Below are positions 21,919-31,309 of a DNA stretch of 64,000 bases, piece by piece. Under the pieces are notes generated by a model. That model saw only the letters and a list, made by a program, of their open reading frames with translations, was not told where the DNA came from and ran no database searches. Position numbers and translations under genes: made by a program. Origin of the DNA: Paulinella micropora (taxonomy: Eukaryota > Cercozoa > Imbricatea > Euglyphida > Paulinellidae); assembly GCA_019918135.1 (NCBI GenBank), contig WBZZ01004665.1:1-64000 (forward strand). The letters run 5' to 3'. The first letter of the stretch is position 1; each line of letters opens with the position of its first letter.

Positions 21919-24015
21919 ATGAAGCCTGGCCTAGCTCCCGCCCCGTCTGGGCCGGCCGGCGGCGGGGAGCTGCGGGTCCATCCCGTCTCGTTCGAGAAGC
22001 ACCGGGTGCAGCTGCTCAATGCCTGCGCGGGCCTGGGCAAGACAGAGGCGGGCTTGGTGGCGGTAGCCCAGGTGTTGAGGGAAGACGCCCAGGCCCGGGT
22101 AGTATGGATCCCCGGCCGGGTTCTGCAAGCAAGAGAGACGGCGGCCCGCCTAGCGGCGACGCTGACAGCGATGGGGGTGGGCCGCAGCCGGCCCTGTGTG
22201 TTTGAGGATGAGCCCTCGCGTGCAGACGAGGCGGCCGTGTTGATTGTGCGGCAGCGGGAGCTGGCCGAGCTGCGCAGCACCAGCGCTGCGCGCCCGCCGG
22301 CGCTGGTGGTCTGTGACGACGTCGACCTCATGTTAGGACAAAGCGTGGACGCGGCCATCAATGGCTGGAAGCTGGAGGAGAACAACCAGGCGCTGTTGCT
22401 GCTTTGCTCCGGGGCCCCAAGGCTGCTGCTGACCGCGACCGACAGCATGCAAAGCTCGCAGGCGCACGACTTCTTGCTAAGCCCCGGGGGCGGCGTGTGC
22501 CGCCGCCCAGGGAGTAGCGAGGCGGAAGGACAGGCCGAGGTGGAGCTGCACTCGTACACGCACGTGCCGCCATGCCACCAGAGGGGCCTGTTCGTCGAGG
22601 CAGACCTGCAGAAGTTCGAGGCCGCGATCGTGGAGGGAGTGCACGGCAGGCAGAAGATCGCGGTGGCTTGCCAGACTCCGAGCGCTGCCCTGGCGCTCTT
22701 CGCTCGGCTGCAAAGCCTGCTGCCCGGACTGTCCGTGCAGACGTGGGCGCCCGTGATGGGCGGGGCCGCACAGGTAGAGCACCACGGTGGCAGTGCCGCG
22801 GCGGCCGCGGGGCTATGCCTGCTGGCCGAGCCGGCGCCCGGCCCCGTGCGTGGGCCGGCCGAGGGCCTAGCCGCCGCGGTGGACGGTTTTTTCCGGGGGC
22901 ACGACGGCCTTTTCCGGGGGCGCGGGGTGGCGCGCGTGCTGCTTTACTGCCAGGTCCTGTGCCTAACGGGGGCCGTCCGAGAGCGCGTAGATTCCGTGTT
23001 CTTGTACTTGGGCGGTGAGGGGCGGCGGGCTACTAGGGGCGCGCCCGCCCGGGTGCTGAAGCAGATGGTGACGAGGTTCCAGAACCTGGGGAACAACTGC
23101 GTGCGGGTGTACCTGGGAGCCGGCGGGCTGGACCCGCCGCGCACGATCGAGCGGGACAGGCCCCAGGAGTACGAGCACGACGACGCGTTCAAGCGGCTCC
23201 TGCGGCACTACCCCCGGCGGGCGGAGCGGATGCGCCTCCTGGCCAACCGGACGGGAGAGGCCAACGTGTGGGCCACGATCGCGAGCGAGCACGACCTCGG
23301 GACGAAGCGGGTGCCGTCGTCGGCCCGGCTGCGCTTTGTGGCGGCACAGAGGGAGCGGTTGTTGACATGCGAGAAGAACGCGGCGTGGGAGTGGCTGGTG
23401 CGGGACTGGGACGTGGTGCTGCACGCCCCGCCGGTGTGCGCGGCACGGGCGGAACAGGAACAGCGGCCGGCGGCGGAGCCGCGCGCGGGGCGGGAGCCGC
23501 TGCTGCGGGCGCTGGCGTGCGCCACCTGTGGCCGGGCGGAGACGACGAGCGCGGGGAAGCTGCTCGCGTGCGGCCGTTGCGGGCTGTGGCTCTATTGCGG
23601 CCAGAGCTGCCAGCGCGTGCACTGGCGCGGGGGGCACCGGCGCAGCTGCCGGTCGGTGGAGAACAGGGCGCTGAATGCGATAATAGAGCTAAAGCTGCCG
23701 AGCCTCTACCTGTCCTTGCAGCGGAGCAAGCCGCTGACCGCCCCTGTGAGCAGGGGGCGGGCCTTCTTGCTGGAGGCAGTGTTGGATATGGTTAGGCTCG
23801 ATCCAGTGCACGGGGACCTGCCGCTAGACTTCCAGGGTAAGCCCGCCGAGGCCGTGTGGCAGGAATGCCAAAAGAAGCTCAAGTATGCGGGCAGCCTCTT
23901 CCACGAGGCGGGTGGGTTCGATTGTATGCAACTGGAGCTGCACTCCTGGACTCCTGACTTCTTTGTACGGGACGTGGACACTGCTTGGGATGGGATAGGG
24001 ACATGGCGCTGCTGA
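21919..24015 (+). CDS. Origin-binding-protein-like SF2 helicase fused to a MYND zinc finger
   Basis: ATG 21919, 698 residues, intact. The N-terminal part has NACAGLGKTEAG (residues about 34-45, Walker A), ALVVCDDVDLML (Walker B with Asp-Asp), PRLLLTATDS (motif III-like) and QKIAVACQTPSAAL (motif IV-like), then a QMVTRFQNLGNNCVRVYLG stretch in the position of the terminal helicase motif. This order resembles herpesvirus-type origin-binding helicases, which also occur in giant viruses. Residues about 534-577 form a MYND finger: CATC, ACGRCGLWLYC, CQRVHW and HRRSC with the expected Cys/His spacing. MYND fingers bind proline-rich partners. The last helicase motif is weak, so activity is uncertain. 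The 3' end runs into a duplicated exon-like segment. Confidence 0.6.
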   Translation: MKPGLAPAPSGPAGGGELRVHPVSFEKHRVQLLNACAGLGKTEAGLVAVAQVLREDAQARVVWIPGRVLQARETAARLAATLTAMGVGRSRPCVFEDEPSRADEAAVLIVRQRELAELRSTSAARPPALVVCDDVDLMLGQSVDAAINGWKLEENNQALLLLCSGAPRLLLTATDSMQSSQAHDFLLSPGGGVCRRPGSSEAEGQAEVELHSYTHVPPCHQRGLFVEADLQKFEAAIVEGVHGRQKIAVACQTPSAALALFARLQSLLPGLSVQTWAPVMGGAAQVEHHGGSAAAAAGLCLLAEPAPGPVRGPAEGLAAAVDGFFRGHDGLFRGRGVARVLLYCQVLCLTGAVRERVDSVFLYLGGEGRRATRGAPARVLKQMVTRFQNLGNNCVRVYLGAGGLDPPRTIERDRPQEYEHDDAFKRLLRHYPRRAERMRLLANRTGEANVWATIASEHDLGTKRVPSSARLRFVAAQRERLLTCEKNAAWEWLVRDWDVVLHAPPVCAARAEQEQRPAAEPRAGREPLLRALACATCGRAETTSAGKLLACGRCGLWLYCGQSCQRVHWRGGHRRSCRSVENRALNAIIELKLPSLYLSLQRSKPLTAPVSRGRAFLLEAVLDMVRLDPVHGDLPLDFQGKPAEAVWQECQKKLKYAGSLFHEAGGFDCMQLELHSWTPDFFVRDVDTAWDGIGTWRC

Positions 24016-24110
24016 GGGGAGGGGCCGCCCGCACTGCGATCCTGTTTGCCAAGTACATCCACAAGAAGACCAAGCTGCAGGTCACTTTGGACGACATGAA
24101 GATGTTTTAG
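24003..24110 (+). CDS. Duplicate of the last exon of the HNH gene, at the end of the helicase-MYND gene
   Basis: This frame ends in TAILFAKYIHKKTKLQVTLD and MKMF before TAG 24108-24110 and differs by one residue (K for E) from the last exon of the HNH gene at 25885-25979. It overlaps the end of the helicase-MYND frame in another phase. It could be expressed from its own ATG, be reached by a frame change, or be a relict of a lost HNH gene. Confidence 0.5.
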   Translation: MALLRGGAARTAILFAKYIHKKTKLQVTLDDMKMF

Positions 24111-24345
24111 CTTTGTCTGCGGTCCTTTTCTTTATTAAAGTCTTAGTGTTTTTCCTGATTCCTTAGCAAGATTCAGCAATGGCCTGCAAGATCTCTTTTA
24201 AGGCCAGTGCTCGTCTGCGAGTTGTGCGGGCCCGCCGCAGAGAGAATAGATCCTGGCCTAGTCCAAGTCTAGCTCGCGGCAGTCTCCCTGACGACGGCCT
24301 GCCACCGTAGCTATCGAGGTCATCCAGGATCTGTGTGGAGGCACG
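24020..24345. repeat. Segmental duplication, copy 1
   Basis: From GCACTGCGATCCTGTTTGCC through the ATTAAA signal at 24134 to GGTCATCCAGGATCT, this segment is paralogous to 25890-26305, with small insertions in the second copy. It covers a last exon, the 3' untranslated region and the following spacer. Confidence 0.8.
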
Positions 24346-24656
24346 CTGTCGAGAAATTAGAGTGGAGGAAGTGGCTAGGGGGCGCGCTCAGAAGAGCAGA
24401 AAACTTTTCTAAGTCGGGGGCTCCTTTCCTCTTCCCCCCCCCCCCCCCCGCTCCCTTCCTTTCCATATCCTGTCCTTTGCCTCCTGCTCTCCGCCACCCG
24501 CGGGCTTGCGCCGGGTGGGAAGGGGGGAAGCCCCCGCCGCACACCGCCTCCCCCCCCCCGGCACTCTTCCGTCGGCCGCGTGCACGCTGCCGCTCCACAA
24601 CCCCCGTGCGGAGCGTGGTACCGATGCAAAACCCGCTGAGCGAGCTGTCCGTCAAA
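24346..24656. promoter_or_regulatory. Upstream region of the HNH gene
   Basis: A C run near 24437-24450 and one unit of the 70-base element found in tandem at 26283-26650 (GCGCCGGGTGGGAAGG through CACACCGCC, about 24507-24550). Its homology with the region before the 26713 gene suggests a duplicated promoter. Confidence 0.35.
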
Positions 24657-25979
24657 ATGCGGACGCGTGCCCAGCGCCGTCGTCCTTCCGCCGAGTCCGA
24701 GCCCGCGGCGGTGGAGTCCTCGTCTTCTGGGAGTGAAACAGAGGACACCGAGACAGAGGACAGCGAGACAGACAATGAGACTGAAGACAGTGATTTCAAA
24801 GAGTGGGAACATGACTTACCCTCGCACCAGAAAACTCTAGCCTCCTCAGGTACTGCACACGACGAAAACTTGTGGCAGGCTATGCAGCGACTGTTGGAAG
24901 GAATTGAACGACAAAAAGACGGATATTTCTGTGCTTTTGACGCGATCTCAAGATTTCTGGCCTGTTCACTCAATCAGGCCAGAATATCTTATACACGCCT
25001 TGAGCATCGATTGTCTGAATACGGCATACTGTCTCGTTCAGTCAAACTGAAGTTCAAACGGAAAGATGGGAAGAATGGAATTCCTGTTGCTTGCTTCCGC
25101 AAAAAGGACATGTACCTTGTTTTTGCATTGCTTCCTGGGGAGAGAGCGGAGGCTCTGCGATTTAAGCTACTGCAAGGCGTGGCGAACGAGTTTCTGCCCG
25201 AGAAGAATTTGCACGACGTCGCCAGCAAAGTCCTAATAGCGCAGGGGGCGAAAAGTAGCACACAACTGAGTGGTACGCAGCCGACGACGAAAGAAGACCC
25301 CTCAGCCGCCCAAAAAGCAGGCGACCGTCAGGCACAGCTCATCCAGGTTCTTCCCAGCGACTTGTCGACTGCGAAGCCCTATGTCTGGGACGGTAGCGAC
25401 ATTTCCTCTTTTAGTGGTCTCAATCACCTACAAGCTACAAAAATGCCATGCGCGGCCTTCATTCGGATGTCGAAATTGACACGCAACCAGTCTATCTGGG
25501 ATTTGTGAAGCCCCTTACGAACGAAAAGCGGTTCATGTCACGTTCCCTGGTGCGGCGCTGGGTCATAGAGCACCGCCGCAGCATCTTCTTCAGAGACTAC
25601 TTTGACGAGAATGGTAAATAGGTGGAGCGAGACGGGATAGAGTGTGTACCATGCTTGCTGGCGGTGCATGATGTGGCTGTGATTTGACAGGCATTCAGAA
25701 GATTCATTTTCACATTGACCATGTTATTCCTGAATCTGCTAACGGTCCTGACCATCCACGAAATTATGCCCTGATGCCGGCGACATTCAATTCCGCGTTT
25801 TCTTCGTGGTGGATGCCTGCCAAGTCTCAGTATATTGGTAAATCTCTTCTTTATTGTGTTGGCCTATGCGCATTGCTACTGTAGGAAATACGGCCACACG
25901 CACTGCGATCCTGTTTGCCAAGTACATCCACAAGAAGACCAAGCTGCAAGTCACCTTAGATGATATGGAGATGTTTTAG
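24657..25979 (+). CDS. Bro-like DNA-binding and HNH endonuclease protein, spliced
   Basis: The start at ATG 24657 is chosen because MRTRAQRRR is conserved in the paralog at 26713. An acidic Ser/Glu-rich segment precedes a domain containing GYFCAFDAISRFLACSLNQA and, downstream, GIPVACFRKKDMYLVFALLPG, a pattern seen in Bro-like DNA-binding domains of large viruses. After a frame change near 25415 (possibly a further intron, since TTTCCTCTTTTAG precedes it) come LVRRWVIEHRRSIFFRDYF and the HNH core HIDHVIPES with DHPRNYALMPATFN. Two introns, 25614-25690 and 25838-25884, both starting GTAAAT and ending AG, join HNH exons in phase. HNH proteins cut DNA; together with the DNA-binding part this resembles a homing-type or mobile nuclease gene. 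Confidence 0.65.
25614..25690 (+). other. Spliceosomal-type intron 1 of the HNH gene
   Basis: GTAAAT at the 5' end and TTTGACAG at the 3' end. Removing it joins the codon for Gly between FFRDYFDEN and IQKIHFHIDH in phase; unspliced, the frame meets TAG at once. Confidence 0.65.
25838..25884 (+). other. Spliceosomal-type intron 2 of the HNH gene
   Basis: GTAAATCTC at the 5' end and TACTGTAG at the 3' end, only 47 bases. Joining links SQYIG to NTATRTAILFAKY in phase and reaches the stop at 25977-25979. The duplicated last exon at 24026 matches from just after this acceptor, which supports the boundary. Confidence 0.6.
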
Positions 25980-26305
25980 CTTGTCTTCGGTGCTTTGTCT
26001 TATTAAAAGTCTCAGTGTCTCCCCTGATTCCTGAGCAAGGTTAAGCAACGGCCGGCCCCTCCAAGATCTCTTTTCCTAAGCTTAGTCCACTGCCTGGCAA
26101 GGCCAGTGCTCGTCTGTACGTAGTAAGGCCTCCTCGGCAGTCAGTAATTCTAGCGGTCCGCATGTCTCAAGAGGTGCGCCAGGACAGGTGGCAGCGGCAA
26201 AAGGGATCAGCCAAAACTCGAAGCACAAACCAGCCGTTCGTGCCTACAGTATCTCGCTGACGGCCTGCCACCTTAGCTGTCGACGTCATCCAGGATCTAT
26301 GTCTG
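25890..26305. repeat. Segmental duplication, copy 2
   Basis: Paralogous to 24020-24345: last exon, 3' region with ATTAAA at 26002-26007, and the CATCCAGGATCT end. It has insertions of tens of bases relative to copy 1. Confidence 0.8.
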
Positions 26306-26650
26306 GCGGGAGGGGCCTGCCGCACGCCGCTCCCCCCCCGCACTCCTCTGCCGCCCGCGAGCGTGCGCCGGGTGGGGGGGGGAGGGGCCTGCTGCACACC
26401 GCCGCCCCACACGCACTCCGCCGCCCACGAGCGTGCCCCGGGTGGGGGAGGGGGAGGGGCCTGCTGCACACCGCCGCCCCACACGCACTCCGCCGCCCAC
26501 GAGCGTGCCCCGGGTGGGGGGGGGGGGGGAGGGGCCTGCTGCACACCGCCGCCCCACACGCACTCCGCCGCCCACGAGCGTGCCCCGGGTGTGGGGGGGA
26601 GAGGCCTGCTGCACACTGCCGCCCCCCCCGCACTCCGCCGCCGCACCGCG
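26283..26650. repeat. Tandem array of a 70-76-base promoter-type element
   Basis: About five units each read GAGGGGCCTGCTGCACACCG, then CCACACGCACTCCGCCGCCC, then CGAGCGTGCCCCGGGTG and a G run. Units differ mainly in G-run length. A single unit precedes the paralogous HNH gene. Spacing is too regular and there are no unique spacers, so it is not a CRISPR array. Confidence 0.8.
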
Positions 26651-26712
26651 TGTGCGTGCAGCTGCCCCTTGTGGCACGGACGGGAAAACGCCTCAGAACC
26701 GTGGCCACAAGA

Positions 26713-27491
26713 ATGCAGACCCGTGCGCAGCGCCGGCGGCAGGAGCTGTCGGAGGCTACCAGGCGCGAGCTGTTGGCGGGGGTGAGCACGGCACAGCCCG
26801 CGCTGCCTACCGCTGCGCCGACGGTCACGTCGGCGCTGACTGCCGTACCGGCGGCAGGTGCGGTCCAGGTGCCACCACCACCGCCGGAGGAGGTAGCGGG
26901 GCCGGCCGTGAAGCGGCAGTGCTTGGAACTGCTAGAGTCGGAGCGAGAGTTGCTAGCAGCGAAGCGGGAATTGGCCCTCCTCAAGCGCGTGGTTTGCGAA
27001 GAAGAGCTGGCAGCACTGGAGACCGCTGGGCCCTGGAACAGAAACAGCTGCAGCTCAGGCGCGAAGCACTGGAGGCCGGCTGGGCCCTGGAACAGAAACA
27101 GCTGGAGGCCGGCTGGGCACTGGAACAGAAGCAGCTGCAGCGCAGGTGCGAAAGCGTGGCAGCCAACCAGAAGGCAGTCTTCCGCGTGTGTCAAACCACC
27201 ATGGATTTATACCAGCAACAGCTGCAGGAGAAAAGGCTGGCGCTAGACGCCCGCGACGTCATGTTTGTCAGTGACGAGAGAAGAAAGAACGCCAGGAGAG
27301 CGCTCGCGCTGATAGAGCGCGCAGGGGTTTGTGCCACGTTCGAGCAGGCGCTGGGCAGCCTCGCGGCGCTGCCGGCCCCCGGCGGCGCACCGCTCGACGA
27401 GTCGGCCGGGCCCGAGGCCCGCCCCGAGGGCGCGCCGGTCGAGGGTGAGCCGGCCGGGGGCGAGCCGGGCGCCGGCACCCTGGCCCCGTGA
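26713..27491 (+). CDS. Coiled-coil protein, paralog of the HNH gene at its N-terminus
   Basis: ATG 26713 starts MQTRAQRRRQELSEATRR, matching the N-terminus of the HNH gene, but the Bro/HNH parts are absent. A Pro-rich segment is followed by a long charged coiled coil with tandem WALEQKQL repeats (about 27027-27140) and a helical region to about 27360, then a Gly/Pro/Glu-rich tail. The frame changes near 27015. TGA at 27489-27491 is followed in the same frame by a further 94 open codons (27492-27773) with helical character. Function unknown; it appears to be a new gene built on a duplicated promoter and start. Confidence 0.5.
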
Positions 27492-27773
27492 GCACCCGCG
27501 GTGGCGGCGCCGCCGGCAGAGCTGGGCCTGACCGAGGTCCTGCTGCGGTTGGCGCCGGCGCCCGCGCCCAGGAGCGCCGAGCTCACGGGGCTGCTGATCC
27601 GGGCCGGCAAGTACGCGGCGGCTGCCTACCGGGCGGCGCACGGCGGCCAGCCTCCCCCGCGCGTGCAGCGCCTGGTCGGAGGTGCCTTGCGGCAGGTGAA
27701 CCTGTACCACCAGGACGACGAGGCGCTGCTGGAGGCGGCCTGCCGGCGGGCGCTGGCCCCGGCCGAGGGGTAG
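27492..27773 (+). CDS. Helical extension frame in phase after the TGA of the 26713 gene
   Basis: Open in the same frame as the upstream gene, with a GTG at 27501. It contains LGLTEVLLRLAPAP, LLIRAGKYAAAAYRAAHGG and RQVNLYHQDDEALLEAACRR. It may be a C-terminal domain separated by a nonsense codon or a small separate gene. Downstream, 27900-28039 has another plus-strand helical stretch (REAEVQRQRAAALALLRSAL) in a different frame, possibly from the same unit. Confidence 0.4.
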   Translation, partial: APAVAAPPAELGLTEVLLRLAPAPAPRSAELTGLLIRAGKYAAAAYRAAHGGQPPPRVQRLVGGALRQVNLYHQDDEALLEAACRRALAPAEG

Positions 27774-28004
27774 CGGGGCCGTGCACGCTCCAGCAGCTTC
27801 GGCCGGGGGCGCGGGGCTGGTCAGAGCTCAGCAGGTCTTCGACGGGGCAGGCGTGGTTTAGCCCACGTGCGCAGGCCGGAGGGCACCCCCGGCTCACCTC
27901 GCCTACTAGCCGCGTGCGCGAGGCCGAGGTCCAGCGCCAGCGGGCGGCCGCGCTGGCCCTGCTGCGCAGCGCGCTGGCAGTGCTCCTGCGCGCCACCCGG
28001 CCAG

Positions 28005-28060
28005 CCAGCGGCGGGCCGGGCCAAGCTACAGTACTCTGATTAAAAAAAGGACAGCACGTG
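28005..28060. repeat. Copy 2 of the dispersed ACTCTGATTAAAAAAA element
   Basis: Near-identical to 18230-18290: GGCCAAGC, then TACAGTACTCTGATTAAAAA and GGACAGCAC. Here it could serve as a 3' signal for plus-strand coding that ends at 28039. Both copies lie upstream of plus-strand genes that begin with a CxxC motif. Confidence 0.6.
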
Positions 28061-28303
28061 GCTAGCCCCCTCTCTACCCCTCGGGAGTACTGTACCGGCC
28101 GAAGCCATCCCGTCCCAGTGAGGAAGCCGGGCCCCCAGCAGAGGCTGTGGCGCCGCATGGCTGAAAGACGAAAGCACAAGAGGCGGGGGGCAGAAGGAAG
28201 GGGGAGGGGGGGCAGAGGAAGGGGGAGGGGGAAGAGAGGCGCGAGGGCAGGCAGAACATCTTTCTCTTGCAGCGTCCCCTAATAAAGAGTACAGCCAGGA
28301 CGC

Positions 28304-28950
28304 ATGGACGACCAGAAGCGCGGGAGTCGCAATCAAGTGTGCCGCGAGTGCGGCCAAGTAAAAAGGCAGACGTTGGGCCAGGACCAGACTGCTAGTAACC
28401 CAGGCCCGTGGGGAGTAGGCGCGCCCCCGGCCAGGACCGTGGCATCGCCAGGTTCGACCCGCCCAGCAGAACAAATCCTAAACCCAGTGGAGCGATACAA
28501 CACCCTGGGGGGAGACATCCGTAGCATCCTACATGCGCTGATCGGTACCGGTCTGACGGTTAAGCAGACGACGGTTGTCCTCCATGGATTCGCCACAGTG
28601 CTCAACCAAGGAAAGCCCGACGCAGTGCCTTATTACCAGGCTTCGCTTGAGATCTCTGCTCCGTCCGAAGACGACGAAATACATGCGCGCGTCGACCTGT
28701 TCTTGGCCCCGAGAGAAGGCGCGAAACAAAGAATGCTGGGGGCCTACCAGAAGTGGTCACTAGCGAAAGAATACGACGAAGAAGATTTTTTTCTCTGGCA
28801 CCTGAACACCACTGTCACCAAAAACCTCACCGCGAGAGTCAGGGCTTACATAGAACAACAAGCCAGAGTCTTTGTCAGTTTGGATACCATCCACTGGCTG
28901 CGCGACCAAGTGTGTATCTACGCGCGGCCGCAGAGAGAGCTGTCCTTGCT
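28304..28950 (+). CDS. Unknown protein with N-terminal CxxC motif, 3'-truncated
   Basis: ATG 28304 opens MDDQKRGSRNQVCRECGQVK, a zinc-knuckle-like start, then a Pro-rich linker and an alpha-helical domain with IRSILHALIGTGLTVKQTTV and FFLWHLNTTVTKNLTARVRA. Convincing coding ends near 28930, where the opposite strand is occupied by the end of the LRR gene. The frame itself stays open to 29254, but that part is antisense to leucine-rich repeats. The region 28119-28272 before the ATG begins GTGAGG and ends TTCTCTTGCAG, so a 5' untranslated intron is possible. Family not recognised. Confidence 0.45.
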
Positions 28951-30973
28951 ACGGGCTGCCAGCCCGCATTCGACCAGTGCTGGGCACTGCAAGAAAGTGA
29001 GCTTAAGGTCTCCCTTGACCTCTTTTAGCTTGGGTAACAAGCAGCTAGCTAGGCCGGAGCAATCGGAGAAGCTCAGCGAGAGGGACAGCGGATCTTGGAG
29101 GCCCTTGGTGCCCACCGACTGCAGCTCCGGCAGCACGAATCGTCGTAGCTTCTTCGCGCAAGTAACAAAGCGTGCTTCTAGTTGGCGACCCGTAGCTGTT
29201 AGCCAGGGCAGGCCTAATTCGGTTAGCTCTGGACACTTGTCAAAGCTGAGATAGAGTGCTTCTGCACTGAGGAGGGCCGGTAGCTCGAAATACTCCAGAG
29301 CCGCGCAGCCGACGAAGGAGGCGCTGAGCCCCGGCGCCCGCGGGGCCCGGGGGGCTGTCTGCCTGCGCGTGGCCCGGAGAGCCCGGGGGGCCCCGGGGGC
29401 CGTCCGCCTGCGCGGGGCCCGCGGGGGCGGAGTTTCATCCGTGGCGACGGCCCGCCCGCCCCAATTCGGGAACGCGCCGCCCGCGTCCGCCCCCACCGCC
29501 GCCTGCGCGCTGGGGACCCCAGCCTTCACTAGCAGGGGCAGGCGGCACCCGCGCAGCGCCCCGCACTGCTCAAACTGCAGCCTGAGCTCCCCTGCAACCT
29601 CTGCTAGCAGAGGCAAATCCAGCCGCGTCAGCGCCGCCAGGCCATCCGCCTGCTGCTCCTTACCTACTTGTAGGCCGAGGTCCCGGGCCTGGCGGAGCTG
29701 AGGGAAAGTGATCTGCTGGAGGGCGGGACAGTTTTGCAGCACCAGCGAGACGCGGGCGGCGGCCGATTTGAGTTCTGGCCAGCACAGAAAAGGCAGGTAG
29801 GGGCAGTCGGACACTGTCAGGGCTAGCTCGCTGCGCCCCGTCAACAGGGCCGTGGGAGGCGGAGTGTGCTATGTCCACCCGCACCGGTTGCTCCGTGCCC
29901 GCGTCCTGCGACGTGTTGACAGTCCGGAGTTCGTCGCAGTCCCCCACCGAGAGACGAAGCTCCTGGGCACCGGTCCCCGCCCGTGTAAACACCAGCTCAC
30001 GCAGCTCGGTGCAGCTCCTGAGCTCTAGGGCGGGCCCTTCTTTTTCAACCCAGCCCTGCCCCTTCCTTTCGCGCAGCTCCATCTCGGTGAACGACAGCCT
30101 CCGTACGCTCGAGAGCAAGGGGTGCACGGGCGTCGCGCTCGCTGGCAGGAACTCATCGTCGGAGCGCGGGGGTCGGAGAGACAGCTTACCCTCGAGCACT
30201 AGGCCCTGGCACACCAGGTGGTGTACACGGACCGAGTCAGAGTAACAAATGGGAAAACAGGACCCGAGAAGCCGGACCAGCCCCCGCGGTTGGCCGGGGC
30301 CCAGGCCGGGGCCCAGGCCGGGGCCCAGGCCGAGGACGAGCTGGTGCAGGCCGTCGCGGTCGCCGAGCACCAGCCTGACGGCCCGCCCGAGCGCACCCCA
30401 GTAGTGCGCCAGCTCTTGCTCGTCGGGTGCGGACGGGGGCGCGCCTACCTTGGCGTCCGCGGGTGGCGGCAGGAGCAAGGGGCGGAACACGAGCGAGCGG
30501 GTGTCCTTCAGGTCGGCGGCGGCCCGCGCCCACCTTTTGTCCTCGGTGAGCAGTGGTGGCCTATAGCCTGTGCCCAGGCATTTGGCCATTTCCTGGACCA
30601 GCCGGGCCCGGTTGTCTAGGAAGTCCTGCAGGGCGGCTGCTAGCACCCGCGGGCTCCCTTCCGGTCCATCCCGCAGGCATCGCCAGTGCAGGTAGCTCAG
30701 CAGCAGGTCTTTTGCCTTGCTCAGGGACAAATCCTGCTGGAGGGCCCTTCGGACGGCCACGGCGGTTTTGACGAAGTCGGTGCGGCTCAGGAATTGTGAC
30801 ACCAGCGGTACCGGACCGCTCTCGCTTTGGAGCACCTCCTCCACGTTGTCCTGGTGCCTGCGCGCCTGCTCCGCGTCCCCATTACCAGGCCTAGGGAGCC
30901 GGGGTTGGTTGCAAATGCTGCAGGAACGGCAGCCGGGCGCGCTTTTCCTCTCCTGCCCGGCGCCGCCGGACAT
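28918..30973 (-). CDS. Leucine-rich repeat protein with N-terminal Cys motif, one frame change
   Basis: ATG 30973-30971. The N-terminus has CRSCSICNQPRLPRP, a possible zinc knuckle, then a helical domain (VAVRRALQQDLSLSKAKDLL) and a short GLGPGLGPGLGPG repeat near 30300. From about 30130 on come repeats of the type LTRLDLPLLAEVAGELRLQF and LTELGLPWLTATG, interrupted by an Arg/Ala/Pro-rich insertion at 29330-29440. The frame changes once near 29870. The 3' end overlaps the 28304 gene tail to tail without a spacer or polyadenylation signal, which suggests truncation at a rearrangement. LRR proteins bind other proteins; the partner is unknown. Confidence 0.6.
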
Positions 30974-31309
30974 CCCCCTGCGGGTTTTAGCCTAGTGTAC
31001 GCACGCGCGGGCTAGCCCGCCCGCCTGCCCGGCGCGCGGGAGGGGGTACGGAACAAGGGGCGAGGGAGGAGGGGCGGCGGGCCGGGAGGCGGGCCGCGCG
31101 GGAGGGGGGCGGGCCGGGGGGTGCGGGCCACGGGCGGGGAGGGGGGCCGCACCCGCCTCCTCCCCCCCCCCCCCCCCCCGGCGCAGCCCGCCGCCGCCCG
31201 GGCGGCCGCCGGGGCAGCTGGCACGGGGACACGCGCACAACACACGTCCCGCCTAACGTACGTGCACCCCCCACGAGAGCCAGAACACCTTTTTCCACTG
31301 CGCCCCCTG
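30974..31309. promoter_or_regulatory. Divergent promoter region, LRR and histone-like genes
   Basis: The spacer between two gene starts contains a C run of about 18 at 31167-31184 and G runs at 31100-31145. No coding frame is seen. Confidence 0.35.

Noticed and set aside
22358..23637. Minus-strand frames opposite the helicase-MYND gene
   Set aside because: Antisense of a gene with intact P-loop and MYND motifs; no features of their own.
26283..26650. CRISPR-like tandem array
   Set aside because: Units are joined directly, differ only in G-run length and have no unique spacers; the setting is eukaryotic viral.
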